A stretch of DNA of 64,000 nucleotides from Labia minor (Eukaryota > Arthropoda > Insecta > Dermaptera > Spongiphoridae). Where the stretch lies: positions 32,753,398 through 32,817,397 of the forward strand of contig OY720347.1 in assembly GCA_963082975.1 (NCBI GenBank). The letters run 5' to 3'. This document shows, one piece after another, positions 21,166 to 32,878 of the stretch (the first letter of the stretch is position 1; the number at the start of each line of letters is the position of its first letter). The translations under genes were made by a program, and so were the position numbers. Below the pieces are notes generated by a model that saw only the letters and a program-made list of their open reading frames with translations, ran no database searches and was not told where the DNA came from.

Positions 21166-23289
21166 ATAGGTATAAATCGTTTCCGTTCGAGTGTTACAAT
21201 TCCATAAAGACATTTACTTCCCCTTTGGATTTTTTTTTACCAAAATTATAATTATAACTTATATATAAAGGAAAGTGAAAATAATTTATAAATAAAAAAA
21301 AATTTTTAATTTAATATATTTAAATCCTTTCAAATTGGACCTTTATGATAATTTTTTTTGTTAAAAATTCTTCAAATTGATTTAATAAATTATGGTATTT
21401 GTCTTTGTACATAAAAAGATCCATTTATGTTATCATTTAAACTTTTCTTGAGTATAGATTCCAGGATGCGATAGAATGCTCTCATTGTGAGTGGTTATTA
21501 GACAAGCACTTTTGTTGACTGACCGGGACTATAAGAATCGTGTCATGGTTCAAGATATACTAGTATATCTACTGTCTGGTCGCTATGCGACAACATGGAT
21601 ACCTGGTATTTAATGATTGAAGATCCCAAATGCTTTTTTTCGGAAAAGAATGCTTTATAGTTTATAGAATTTGGTTAACATTACAATTGTTTTTTATCTC
21701 TACTCGAAGAAAATAATTTCTTCTCTGGTTATAGAAAAAAAAAAAAATAAATAAACAAGGTAAGCTCTATGAAATAGTAAATATTTACCATAAAAAAATT
21801 TATTTATAAATTATAATAATAATTTATTACAACCATTCATCCCCTTGTATGATTGAGGATGAAATATGCTCAATTAAATTATTTTCATTTAAAATTTAGG
21901 TATTTATTTTAGTAGTAGAATTTAATTTAATTAAATTATTATATTTTATATATTTTACAAATATTATCACCAAAAAAAAATAAATATAATTGCGTATACT
22001 ACTTTGTATTTTGATATTGATTACAAAGAAGAAATAAAGGCCACTATATTAATTTGTTTCTAATTTAAAATAAAAAAAAAAACATACTACCTTACATTTT
22101 AAGGTCAATTTATTCAATGTTTAAAAAAATATAGTTTTATTAAAATTAAGCCGTTCTATATGTAAAATATTTCATACTAATAACAATTTATATTGAATTT
22201 GAATTTGCGAATATGTATTGTAAAGAATTTGATTGTAAACTTACGTAAACCAAGATAGATTAAGTAAATAAAATAAAATATAAAGCGAACACTCCCAATG
22301 TCAAGGCCCAGTAGACAATAAATAAATAACAGTTATTACGAAATTGCAAAAAATAATTATACATTAAAAAAAATGATATTAAAATATTTGTAAAATTTCT
22401 ATTTAAATCAATTTATCAGATCAAAAATCAAAAACCAAGATGCAACCCTAATGACATTTGAATATTTCGATTTTTTAGATATAAACTTAAATATTTATAA
22501 TTTTATAAGACTTAAGTATTTGTATTAAAAAGAAAATATACATTTTTTCATATTCTATTATGATCATATTATATTATATTTAAACCTTTTTTCAATAAGT
22601 ATAATATTATTATTTAATAAATAACAAAAATAAAAGTTGATAAATTATTGTAAATTTTATTGACAAAATAAAAGTATTAATCGTTTTAATAAGGGTATTT
22701 ATTTATTATTACATATTTTTCACATAATTGAAAATTTCTTAACAATTATATAATAATTATAGTAATTCTATAACAATTATAGGGAAATCTAAACAGAGCC
22801 ATTTGACTTAATATTTATTTAATTTACATAATAAACAAAAATCATATTTGTAAGTGTTTAAAACTTTAATCACTAAATTATAAATAGTAGTATAGTAGTT
22901 AATTTTTAACTTAATTAATACACAAATATTAAATTTATTATTTATATTAAAAACTATTACAGCTGATTAATTGAATAAATGTAATTATGCTTTTATTTAT
23001 ATACAATATATAGATATATTTATATATGCCCAAATTTTATATATTATAAATAAAATATTATTTATAATCTAAGCATTATTATATATTATTATTATTATTA
23101 TCATAATAAAAGTATTAGAAATAGTATTTCTTAGAATTCCCTTCTTATTTATGCATTTATGTATATTTATATACTATTTAATTACAAACGCGTTATTCAA
23201 TTTCATATTGATTTTTAACTGTTATGTAAATTGATTTAGAGAAAACAAATTTGAATTATAAAAGGTGATCACAATGGATTATTTTTAAA
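21166..23289. other. AT-rich stretch with one GC-elevated island
   Basis: Bases 21450-21625 stand out for higher GC, a GATATACTAGTATATC palindrome (21554-21569) and a donor-like ATT|GTGAGT. The remainder is AT-rich with no gene, repeat or RNA that I recognise. Confidence 0.35.
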
Positions 23290-23600
23290 TAATAGAATAT
23301 CCTGATGTGGTCTGGACTCATTGAAGTCTCCCTGTTTTTTTTTATATAAAAAATAAAACGAGGTACTCACCTGGTTAATAGCATTGGTTAAAAACTAAAC
23401 ACCGGTCACAACACTCAAGCTCTTTCACTCTCAATGTTCAAACGTCAAATGGTCATCGGTACGACTTTCGCCCAACATGCAGAACCCACACTGGCAGTCA
23501 ACACGTTGAAAAAATACAAGAGCTCGAGTCCCCACCTGACCCGCAATCTCCCCTCCTTTCATTACTTATCTTACAATACTTTCCCTAACCTGCCTTTATT
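23290..23600 (-). promoter_or_regulatory. Candidate promoter and non-coding first exon
   Basis: A ~230-bp island of near-balanced composition sits in very AT-rich sequence. On the minus strand it ends in a consensus donor, AACCAG|GTGAGTACC, at about 23375. The upstream part has no long open frame. This is the usual look of a 5'-UTR exon with its promoter, for a gene running toward lower coordinates. No downstream exon was identified, so the gene is unknown. Confidence 0.35.
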
Positions 23601-25320
23601 ACTCTAAATAACAGAGATTATAGAAGTATGAACAAATAAATGAAAATTGAACTTTACTTTCTTTATTTTTTAAATATATTTCCTATTAATTAATAATAAA
23701 AATAATAATTAAAAATTTTTTCATTTTTTTCTTTTTGTTGTTTTTTCTTTTTTATATTATTATTGCACTTTTTTTGTTTTGAATGTTTGTATTTTATTCC
23801 TTTGAGTTTTTTTTTTATTTTTTTGTATATTTTTGTAAAGTAAAATATGGTTATGAATGCTTTCAAATCGAATGAAAAACATTTTACATATTTATTATGA
23901 TTTTAATCTACCCAAAGGGGGAATGTAATAACATACATAGAGAAATATATTTAGTAAACAAATAAATAAAATAATAATTTAAATTAAAAACAATAGAAAT
24001 AAGATTACAAATGTTTTAGTAACAAAAGACGGATAAAATCTACTAAAAAAATAAAAAAATGATATAAATTTTTAGTAACTATTAACCATTTTTAAAAAAC
24101 AAACTTTCTAAATAACCTTCTAATTAATATAAATATCTAATAATAATGATAATAATAAATAATAATGCTAATAATAAATATTATATAGAAGTCTTAGTTG
24201 TTATTAGAGTTATGTTATCTATTGTTTTTTTTAAAGTATATCTATAAATATATTTTTCTACATTTAATAACAAAATGCCCTACATAACAATTGAAATTTA
24301 TTCATATATAAGCATAGTAAAAAGTAAATATATATATATCTATTTTAATGATTATATATTTTGAAATTTACTTAAATTTTTAAACAGTTATGTAATATCC
24401 CAGTAATTTTAAAGATAAATTCATAAAATAAAATTATTTAATTTCATTAAAAAATTATTTTACTATATGATAGACCGCTTATCCTTATACCATACACATA
24501 CATAGACTGCTATCGTAAATATTAACTGTGTTTTATACTTATTGAATCGGAAAATGAATATTCTTTAAGCATCAACAGGTGTTATCCATTTTATAGCGAA
24601 TTAAAACCAATCATTTTGTATAATTTTCATTATATATAAATGAATGTTAAATTATTTGTATATGAATATTTTAAGTAAACCAATAAATATACATTTTGTA
24701 TATTATTTTATTCCCTTATTTGGGGTAGATTACACAATTTTACACATAATTTATTTTTATATAGATTATAAATGCCCACAATCATCAATAACGAATTTTT
24801 GTTTTTAAATTTATTTATTTTAATTTGAATACGTTCATATATATATATATATATATTTATTTATTAAAGAAATAAATATACATACATTCATTTGGTATGT
24901 TATTTCAGTTCACCTTTTTGGGTGATGTTCACATATATATATAATTATTGAAAAATATCAACATTTATATTTGAGTAAATTTATTTATTCTCAAATGTAT
25001 TCAGCCACATTCGGCATTACATATCAATAAAAAAAAAAAAAAAAATACAATGTTCACAAAATACATCTCTTATTATGCTTAGAGCATTTACAGTCCCATA
25101 AAAAAACCACATAACACATCACAATCCTTCTCACACAATCAATCAGTATGATTTATCACTATTATACAATGTCAATTAAACTGGCCAAGTTGAGAATATC
25201 TGGCTATAAATTTGAATATTTCAATTAATATAAATTAATTCAAATTTTTACAAAACAAACAAAAACCCGCCCATCTTATTTCACTGCTTATCTTCGAGTA
25301 ACATATAAATATAAATATGA
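23601..25320. other. AT-rich stretch, no gene assigned
   Basis: AT-rich sequence with T-rich runs (23700-23830), a (TA)n run at about 24838-24856 and a poly-A run at 25029-25045. Nothing coding was found. Confidence 0.4.
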
Positions 25321-26726
25321 TAATACTTTATATAAAAAAAAAACTTTTTTAAAAAACCACGTTTTTAACGCACTAAAAAGAAGAAAATAATTTTTCTGAA
25401 ACCCCATAGGTACTGACATTACAAACAAGAGATATGATTTGAAGAAAATTTTCTATAACGTAAAACGTGGGGCGCAAATAATAATAAATTTTTTAAATGC
25501 AATATAATTTCTTTGATTAATTTATTTCAATATCCATGGATTTATATTTTAAGTTTTATATTTTTTACCAGACTTTTTGTAAAAGGGAATATTATTAGTA
25601 ATCCAACAGAATACTTTTATTAATGTAAATTTTTTTTGGAAAATTAATTCCTTAATATTAAATAAACATCTTCAATTTACACTTTAGAAATTTTATTAAC
25701 ATAAATATTAAATATTTGCTAGAAGTTTTGCAGTAGCAAAATTTAGTTTTAGATTTCTTCAAGTTAAATTTCTTATATTATTTACCAGAATATTGTTAGG
25801 ATGTCATTTTTTATCAGAATTTTTTAAAAGTGAATATTATTAGTAATCTAAAGGTAATCTTTTCATAAATTAAATTTACCTCTTTTAAAAATTTCGATAA
25901 GTTATAAGCTTTACTTTTTGAAGCTAATTAAAATATGAATTCATTTATCCTATTAATTTGTACCTAATAACATTTATTTATAAATTTTTATACGATACAG
26001 AATATTTTAGCCATAGTTGCGCCCCACGTTTTACGTTATAGAAAATTTTCTTCAAATCATATCTCTTGTTTGTAATGTCAGTACCTATGGGGTTTCAGAA
26101 AAATTATTTTCTTCTTTTTAGTGCGTTAAAAACGTGGTTTTTTAAAAAAGTTTTTTTTTTATATAAAGTATTATTTTCTACTTTTTAGTCTTCATATATT
26201 GCAATCGATTTCACTTGACCTATACTACTTTTAAGTTTTTTGATTGACTTTAATAGTCATGAAATACTATTATCCTGAAAGTAATAAATTTAAATTGAAT
26301 TATAAAGAGAAATTTTTAAATTTGTCATATTTTAATTCTTTATTGCCTAAAACTCATAAATTTAAATTTTGTTTTCTAAATTACAGTACAAAACATTAAT
26401 ATACCTTCTTTCAAATTTATTTACATTTTAAATATTATACATATTATATTATTCTTTTAACGGGTTTTTAACGGTTTTTTTCAAATTTAAATATTTACAC
26501 TTTTTGTTTTGATTTTCCCATACAAAATTATATTCATTAATTATGCTCTAATTAAACACTTGCAAGCTACGAATGTGTTATTTTATTGTATTGTCATCCA
26601 GAATACATAACTCTGAAAAGTTTCAGAGCGATTGGATGACTGGAAGTGGTCGAAATTTCGATTGCAAGATTTGACCCGAACAGATAAATAAACAAACAAA
26701 CAAACAAGAAAGCAAGCTAAGAAAAA
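25321..26726 (+). mobile_element. Fold-back element FB, copy 1
   Basis: Two arms of 157 bp, 25321-25477 and 26017-26173, are almost perfect reverse complements (TAATACTTTATATAAA at the outer ends, GTGGGGCGCAA at the inner ends) around a 539-bp AT-rich loop. A further ~550 bp follows, ending AAGAAAAACGTGGTAAAA. The same combination occurs in reverse orientation at 37203-38290. CCACGTTTTT near 25357 and AAAAACGTGG near 26722 are inverted to each other and may be the real termini. No transposase is present. It is a non-autonomous DNA element of unassigned superfamily. Confidence 0.65.
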
Positions 26727-26945
26727 CGTGGTAAAATACACTCAGTTAGCAAGAGTGCTAATGATGACTTGGTGAGATGCAGAGAGCAAATGATAGCTGA
26801 AGGAAATTGAGGGTGGCGTTTAAGTCGAAAAAAGGTGTGTCGAAACAGGCAACCAATCAGAAGACCCGTTAAGTAAAAATAAGAAGAGGGGAGTTTGAAC
26901 CTTTTTTCTACCTCCCTATTATATTTTTTCAATATTTTGATTTTA
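26727..26945 (-). promoter_or_regulatory. Orphan copy of the F-box gene upstream region
   Basis: The sequence matches 2315-2520 over about 200 bp, including GTTAGCAAGA(A/G)TGCTAATG, GTCGAAAAAAGGTGTGTC and the inverted CCAAT motif (ACCAATCAGAAG as written on the plus strand). No F-box coding sequence follows on its downstream (lower-coordinate) side. Instead the fold-back element abuts it at about 26726. It is either a promoter left after loss of the gene or a captured upstream fragment. The ORF at 26717-26932 is not supported as a protein. Confidence 0.5.
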
Positions 26946-27840
26946 TTAATTTTTTATCTCTCTTTGTAAAGACGAAATTATAACTTTAAAATGATTTTAA
27001 ATGTAATCAATCAAAAGTCAGAAATTATAATTTAAAAAAATCAAAATTCTTCATAAAAAAAAAATGGCTTTTTATTTTTTCTAATACATTTACCGTGTAT
27101 ATAATATATAGAGATTCTTTATTTCATTAGATTGAATATTATTTATTAGTAATTCATTTAATAAATATCTAATCGTTATTTGAAATTTATTTAATTATTA
27201 TTTTAGAATTTATGATGCTTAATCCAAATTTAATTCGCAGCATGGAACATACGATCAGGACTGTCATTTAGTTGGAGGGGAGCGACCTGAACATTTTTTC
27301 AAACTTCTTATTTAAACGGATTTTAATATTTTGATTATTATTATTAATTAATGTATTATATTTGCATCCCGCCTCGTTTTTGTATTAGATATTGTATCAA
27401 TATTTTTTATATTTAAAATATTTTAAAATTTTTTAATTAATTTCGAAAGAAAATTAAAAATATATTTATACAATTTTTGCTAGTATAATAAAATAAGATC
27501 TAATGAAATATATTTATTTTTATCGTCAATTCACAATGTGTCATTTATTATATTATTAATTTGTGAAATGATTACAAATTTTATGTAAAATCCATTCTCT
27601 ATTCGTTTAGATCAAAAATAATATATTTAATATTTAATATATTGAATATATTTAATACATACTAGAATCAACTCTTGAATATTTTTTTAAACAAGCGGAC
27701 TATGGACATCTGTATTATTTATTTTTAATGTTTTGACAAAGTCCCTTTTGTTGTTTTCTTCTTTTGTATTATGTATTGAGAAAGGTAAGTTTTGGAAAGG
27801 GCCTTTTGTTGTATTATTATTGTTTCTCCTTTTTAAGTTA
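26946..27840. other. AT-rich stretch with a Helitron N end fragment
   Basis: Bases 27465-27501 (ATACAATTTTTGCTAGTATA, then ATAAAATAAGATC) resemble the 5' end of the nested Helitron at 20880-20909 and may be a solitary remnant. Otherwise no gene or repeat is recognised. Confidence 0.35.
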
Positions 27841-28040
27841 ACAAAATACAAATATTCATTAATTATGCTCTAATTAATCACTTGCAAGCTACGAATGTGT
27901 TATTTTATTGTATTGTCATCCAGAATACATAACTCTGAAAAGTTTCAGAGCGATTGGATGACTGGAAGTGGTCGAAATTTCGATTGCAAGATTTGATCCG
28001 AACAGATAAACAAGAAAGCAAGCTAAGAAAAACGTGATAA
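27841..28040 (+). repeat. Fold-back element FB, end fragment (copy 3)
   Basis: Matches 26535-26726 and the reverse complement of 37203-37400: ATGCTCTAATTAATCACTTG, then GAAAAGTTTCAGAGCGATTG, GGTCGAAATTTCGATTGC and AAGAAAAACGTGATAAAA. The fold-back arms are missing. Shared minus-strand frames such as 27905-28240 arise from this repeat and are not genes. The LINE at 28041-30858 abuts it. Confidence 0.65.
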
Positions 28041-28139
28041 AAAAGAGAGAACTTCTGTGATGCCCTTTTCCTCCTCGCAGCCCATCCTCTCATTCGGGGT
28101 CTCGGTACAATCATCCGCCAGAAATCCTCTTCATAAACT

Positions 28140-28330
28140 AATAAGCAAATGAAGAAAGAAAGAAAGAAGGAAATACAAATAAACAAATAAACAAAAGAAG
28201 AAAGAAAGAAAGAAGGAAACAAAAACAAACAAACAAACAAACAAAGGAAGGAAGAAGAAAGAAGGGAACAAAAACAAATAAATAATCAAAAGAAGAAAGA
28301 AAGACCGAAGGAAACAAAAACAAACAAACA
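28140..28330. repeat. Minisatellite in the LINE 3' UTR
   Basis: About four imperfect units of 43-53 bp, each of the form GAAGAAAGAAAGAAAG, then AAGGAAACAAAAACAAACAA and further (ACAA)n. Strong purine/pyrimidine strand bias makes long spurious Phe/Leu/Cys-rich frames on the minus strand (27905-28427), which are not genes. Confidence 0.75.
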
Positions 28331-28419
28331 AACCCACAAAAAAACCAAGCAGACAAACACAAAAATAAACAAATAATATAGAAACACACCACAACATCCA
28401 TCCCACCAGCCCCACCCAC

Positions 28420-30804
28420 TCACTCATTCAGAACAAATGACCTCAATCTGAGGGAACCACCAATCATACAATATAATCTGTTCAACTCTCCCGTGTTTAT
28501 GGGTCGCAGCAACTGTGTCCAAGGAATATTCCCGTCTATATTCAGGCCCTCTCGAATACCCCTATATAAAGGGCACTTGTAAACAATGTGCTCAAATGTT
28601 TCCAATTCTTTCAGGTTGCACATTGAGCAGATCACATTTGGGCTAATCCTGTGGGCACATCCATCCAACCAGAAGTAAATCGCATTTTGATTTGTTAAAC
28701 GGGCCTGGTGGATAACTCTCTTCTTGTTGAACGAGACCTTCAACGCCAGAATACCACCCTGACCGAAATCAATAGTTTTATATACAGGCACAAATGTTGA
28801 CTCCCTAATTTTATCACTGTCAATTTTGTAGTAATAGAGCTTTAGGCTCTCCGTCAAAGAATTAATCCTCTTTTTTATCAGGTGGCTTTGTTGTGAATTC
28901 CAAAGCTCCCCTTCGTCGATTAGAAAAAAGAACCTTCTTAATTGCCCTGCCCAGTTGTAATTGTCCTGGCTGTTCGCCTCGTCGTTAATTAAACTAAACA
29001 ATTTGTCATAACAGGCCCTAGGCAATCTATCGGATTCCATGTCTAACAGTTTACAGAGCCATAGGATGGCTCTTCTCACTACCTCTACAATGAGATTACA
29101 CCTCTGAAATTCTCTCCTTAACGCGTATCCTGGCGTGGATCTGTCCAAAAAAAATATCGATTTGAAAAAGCCTGTCTGGATCCTTTCGATAATGTCGTGG
29201 TATCGGAGTGCCCATATTTCCGCTCCATATAGGAGAACAGACAGGACCGTTGAATCGAAGAGCTTCACTCTGTTATCATGACACAAGTGCCTACTGTTCA
29301 AAGTGCTCTTCAGACAGCCGAGGGCACGACTGGTTTTGGACACTCTATCCAACGCTGCCTCTCTGAACAGTCCCGACGTACTCAATTTAATACCCAAATA
29401 GCTGACATTGTTCACAATCTCGAGAGGCTTGTCATTATACTTAAATGTCAGCCCACCCGAGACTCTCCCTCCCCTTCGGAAAACCATTACTTTAGTCTTT
29501 TCCTCGTTCACCTCAAGTCTATTGTTGTTACAATAGATCTTAAGGATCCCGAGGAGACTTTTCAATTTGATCGGGGTATCCGACATCAGTAGCAAGTCAT
29601 CGGCGAAAAATAAAGCCGATAAACTTCGCGACCCATCCACATAGACGCCCTCCACTCCACGCTCCTCGATGCATGAATCAAAGTCGGAGAGAAACAAAGA
29701 GAACAGAATCGGGGACAGTGTCTCTCCCTGCAGGACGCCACGGCCCACCTTAACCGGCAGTGATCTTTCGCCTTCTACCTCAATCACAAAATTAGCGTCC
29801 TTGTAAAGCGACCTAAGGATATTTATGAGCTTTCGGCTTAGACCCATATACAGTAGTTTGGACCACAATATGTTGTGGTCCACACTGTCAAAGGCACGTT
29901 TGAAATCAACGAAAGCTACATATAATTTCCCTCCACCCATCCTTAGCTTCATTCCTACCAACGAAGACAAAATAAACAAATTGTCTCGACATCCCCTTCC
30001 CCTTCTGAATCCCGTCTGACTTTCCGGGATCTTCTCTCCCTCCGACGCCCACAAACTCAGTCTCCCCTTTAAAATTTGGGTGAAGATTTTGCTAAGTGCA
30101 TTAGTAAGGGCAATCCCCCTGTAATTACTCTCCACATTGTAGTCGCCCTTTTTGTGAATCAATTTTAATATTGACTTCGTCCATGAGGAGGGGACCCTCT
30201 CCTCTTCCATTATCTTATTAAAACATTTCAGCAGAAGGCTCCTCCCTTTCTTTGACATATTCTTAAAATATTCCGAAGGAATACCGTCTATACCTGGGGT
30301 TTTACCATTAGCACATCTACTTAAGGCTGTGTCAAGTTCCATGAGATCAATATCGTTATCCAAAAAGGGGTCGTCAATGGTCCCAACATCATATGGGATG
30401 TCCCTCGCCATGTCACTGGATCCAAATATCTTATTAAAAAAAGTCACCCATCGGGTCAAGTCAATTGTGTTGACTCTGTTGGACTTAAATCTCATCCTGC
30501 TTATAGTCCTCCAAAAATCCGCGGGAGTACCAGGTTTTGAAAGCCATTTGTACCTCTTTTCATAATAAGTTTTCTTACACTTAGCTATGTACAATTTAAA
30601 TTCCCGTTTGGATTTTAAGTACTTCCCAGCGTGAATGTCTTGGTACCCATTCCTTCTCATTGTCCAATACGACTCCTTTAATTTCCTTTTCATCCTTAAA
30701 CACCCATTATCAAACCAAGGCTTACTCTTTTTACCGGTCCAACCAGAAGAGTTCGACTCAACCACCGCCGCCCTCCTCACGCATTCAACCACATAGTCAC
30801 ACAA
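28420..30804 (-). CDS. LINE reverse transcriptase, intact 794-codon frame
   Basis: This encodes the reverse transcriptase that copies element RNA into DNA at the integration site. Seen in order: the linker WFDNGCLRMKRKLKESYW (30-47), KTPGIDGIPSEYFK (168-181), NYRGIALTNALSKIF (227-241), motif A AFVDFKRAFDSV (297-308), motif B GVLQGETLSPILF (356-368), the catalytic FADDL (400-404), and thumb region NRLEVNEEKTKVMVF (428-442). YLGIKLS (469-475) and LLYGAEIWAL (524-533) follow. The C-terminal zinc-knuckle-like Cys726-x2-Cys729-x9-His739-x4-Cys744 is typical of I/jockey/R1-type LINEs. The frame has no stop, but its first codon is TTG, and the open frame runs on to about 30855 without an ATG. It is therefore the 3' part of a longer ORF2. 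Lacking endonuclease and 5' promoter, it could hardly move on its own. Confidence 0.9.
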   Translation of the reverse strand: MCDYVVECVRRAAVVESNSSGWTGKKSKPWFDNGCLRMKRKLKESYWTMRRNGYQDIHAGKYLKSKREFKLYIAKCKKTYYEKRYKWLSKPGTPADFWRTISRMRFKSNRVNTIDLTRWVTFFNKIFGSSDMARDIPYDVGTIDDPFLDNDIDLMELDTALSRCANGKTPGIDGIPSEYFKNMSKKGRSLLLKCFNKIMEEERVPSSWTKSILKLIHKKGDYNVESNYRGIALTNALSKIFTQILKGRLSLWASEGEKIPESQTGFRRGRGCRDNLFILSSLVGMKLRMGGGKLYVAFVDFKRAFDSVDHNILWSKLLYMGLSRKLINILRSLYKDANFVIEVEGERSLPVKVGRGVLQGETLSPILFSLFLSDFDSCIEERGVEGVYVDGSRSLSALFFADDLLLMSDTPIKLKSLLGILKIYCNNNRLEVNEEKTKVMVFRRGGRVSGGLTFKYNDKPLEIVNNVSYLGIKLSTSGLFREAALDRVSKTSRALGCLKSTLNSRHLCHDNRVKLFDSTVLSVLLYGAEIWALRYHDIIERIQTGFFKSIFFLDRSTPGYALRREFQRCNLIVEVVRRAILWLCKLLDMESDRLPRACYDKLFSLINDEANSQDNYNWAGQLRRFFFLIDEGELWNSQQSHLIKKRINSLTESLKLYYYKIDSDKIRESTFVPVYKTIDFGQGGILALKVSFNKKRVIHQARLTNQNAIYFWLDGCAHRISPNVICSMCNLKELETFEHIVYKCPLYRGIREGLNIDGNIPWTQLLRPINTGELNRLYCMIGGSLRLRSFVLNE

Positions 30805-30968
30805 CTCCAGGAGTTGTGTAACATTTATATTTATATTTGAAGTTAAAATTTTAGATTAAATTGTGCTTATAATATATATGATATTATCTAATTAAATTAT
30901 AAAATTAATATTCTTAATTTACAATTAAATATATTATTTAGGTAAATAATGCCAAATATACTATATAG

Positions 30969-31229
30969 CAGGGGTCGGTAACCAGGTGCCCGCGAAGCCA
31001 TTTAAAGTTCATTCAAATGTTTTTGTGATCAGGCCCTTAAACATTTTCGAATTTTTTTCAAATATTTTCAATATTTTTCTAAAAAAAAAACGGTAAAATG
31101 TTTTTGCGACCAGGCTCTTAAACATTTCCATTTTTTAAAATGGCTCTCAGTATCACCAAGTGTGCCCACCACCCCTGTTATATTATTTCAGAAATGTGCC
31201 CGACTATTGAAAAAGGTTGCCGACCCCTG
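30969..31229. mobile_element. hAT-type MITE, 261 bp
   Basis: 15-bp terminal inverted repeats (left CAGGGGTCGGTAACC, right GGTTGCCGACCCCTG, one mismatch) are flanked by 8-bp duplications CTATATAG and CTATTTAG (7 of 8 identical). Eight-base duplications and CAGGGGT ends are diagnostic of hAT elements. The interior is non-coding and partly repeated (CCAGGCTCTTAAACATTT-like blocks). Related decayed sequence lies at 51835-51990. Confidence 0.85.
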
Positions 31230-31883
31230 CTATTTAGATCTATATAGATAGTAGATAAATATATTTTAGTGCTAACTTAATATGTTTACAAATTATTTAT
31301 TTTAAAATCTATTTGTTTTGTTTAGTTTTAAGCTGATTTTACACACACACACACACACATTATTCGTTATTTTCCATTACATATTTTAAAAACTAAATAT
31401 TTATGCTTTTTTCAGTTTTCAAATTTATTGTATGTCATTATATATTATTATTGTTTAAAAGTAGCACTATAGACAGAATATGGCATTCAATTCAAATAAA
31501 TTTGTATATTGATTATTAATATTTATTATTGGCTTATTATTGGTTTGTCAATTTTTTCTTAAAAATCAATTTTTTTTAATAAGAGGTATTTCCCTTCTAA
31601 ATTTAACATAACAGTAAAACTTAAGGAAAAAATTCTATGACTAAAGAAAAATTTATTAAAAGTTATTTTTTTCTTTAATAGTTTTATAATACTTTTAATT
31701 CTTAAAAAATTTAAAATATTTAATTTGATTTGACATTTGCTAAAAGTAAAAAAAATATATAATTAGAATTAGAATAATTGAGTTGAAATGTAAATTAATA
31801 TAGAATTTTTTTTTCACAAAAGAAATATATTAATATTTTAAATCTGGTTAAGGTTAAGTTCATGAAAGAATTTATAATTAATA
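31230..31883. other. AT-rich stretch, no gene
   Basis: Contains an (AC)n microsatellite at about 31341-31360 and otherwise featureless AT-rich sequence. Confidence 0.45.
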
Positions 31884-32507
31884 AGTTGACATGTGGCCAG
31901 GTCCGAACCGACCGACTGTTTGAAGTAAATTAATTTCCAGCTACGGAAACAATTTCAAATAATTTTAATATATCTATTAATGTAATAAAAAACAGATATG
32001 GATATAACATAAATATTTTTAATTTTATTTTATTTATAATATATAAGACCAGGCAGTGACGTCATGAATGGCTGGATGACGTCATATAATATTAAATTAA
32101 GAAAAAACTAATAAAGATGATTTTTTTTGAGGATAAAACCAATACAAAGTGCATGATTCGTGGTGATATGTAAAAAATCACCTCATGTGAAATTTGGTGT
32201 GAAAATAACCCTTCCCTTCCTATCGTCGATCGCTATTAATACCACTTCCGGTTTCCGGATTTGCACCAAAAGTTGATCCATTCATCATACTGATGCATTA
32301 AGTAAATATGTATACCAAATTTCATCAAAATCCGTTGAGCCGTTCAGGCTGTACACATTTATACGGGCGGACGGACGGACGGACAGACATCATGCTAAAA
32401 ATACTTTTTTCTGTTAAGAAAATGCATGATTCGTGGAGATATGTAAAAATCTCCACATGTTAAATTTGGTATGAAAACAATACCTCCCTTACTACGGTCG
32501 GTAAAAA
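31884..32507 (+). repeat. Repeat family C, copy 3
   Basis: AAGTTGACATGTGGCCAGG start, CCGAACCGACCGACTG, two TGACGTCA palindromes (32056-32083), CCAAATTTCATCAAAATCCG core, (GGAC)n at about 32367-32385, and an ACGGTCGGTAAAAA end. Non-coding. Confidence 0.75.
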
Positions 32508-32878
32508 TGGAGATTATATATTAGAATCTTAATCAAATTGACAAGATATATTTATATATATTATTTTCCTTTTTGTTTAAATTCTTTAAATAACCTTTAT
32601 TTGTCCTTGTTAAATAAATATTTCTTCATTTTTTTTTCCTTCATTAATAATTTAAATTTATTTTTAATTTATTTTTTTCTTATTTAAAAAAATTATATAA
32701 TTGATTTTATTATATATTTTATAATATACATTGATTTTTTAACTTTTCATATAATAATTAGAATGAAGCCTTCTATTTTTTTCTTTCCCAAAAAGAAGGT
32801 CAAGAATTTGATTAATTCCCAACCATTATTTTTGAAAATTTGAAGGATTATAAGAGGTTATAGGGAACATCATAATAC

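Larger units (their letters stand above)
28041..30858 (-). mobile_element. Non-LTR retrotransposon (LINE), 5'-truncated
   Basis: The minus-strand element runs from an AT-rich junction near 30858 through the RT ORF (28420-30804) to a ~380-bp 3' UTR. The UTR contains a pyrimidine-rich minisatellite (28140-28330) and ends next to the FB fragment near 28041. GC content is much higher than the surroundings, which marks it as a recent arrival. The apurinic-like endonuclease domain expected before the RT is absent, so the copy was truncated during integration. No target-site duplication could be recognised by eye. Confidence 0.8.

Noticed and set aside
27905..28427. Minus-strand frames rich in Phe, Leu and Cys that look like membrane proteins
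   Set aside because: They read the pyrimidine strand of the LINE 3' minisatellite and the FB repeat; three frames are open at once because of composition.
29278..30565. Plus-strand frames of 64-104 codons across the LINE
   Set aside because: Antisense shadows of the reverse-transcriptase ORF.
30859..30968. Missing endonuclease domain of the LINE upstream of its RT ORF
   Set aside because: Only AT-rich sequence is present before the hAT MITE; the element is simply truncated here.
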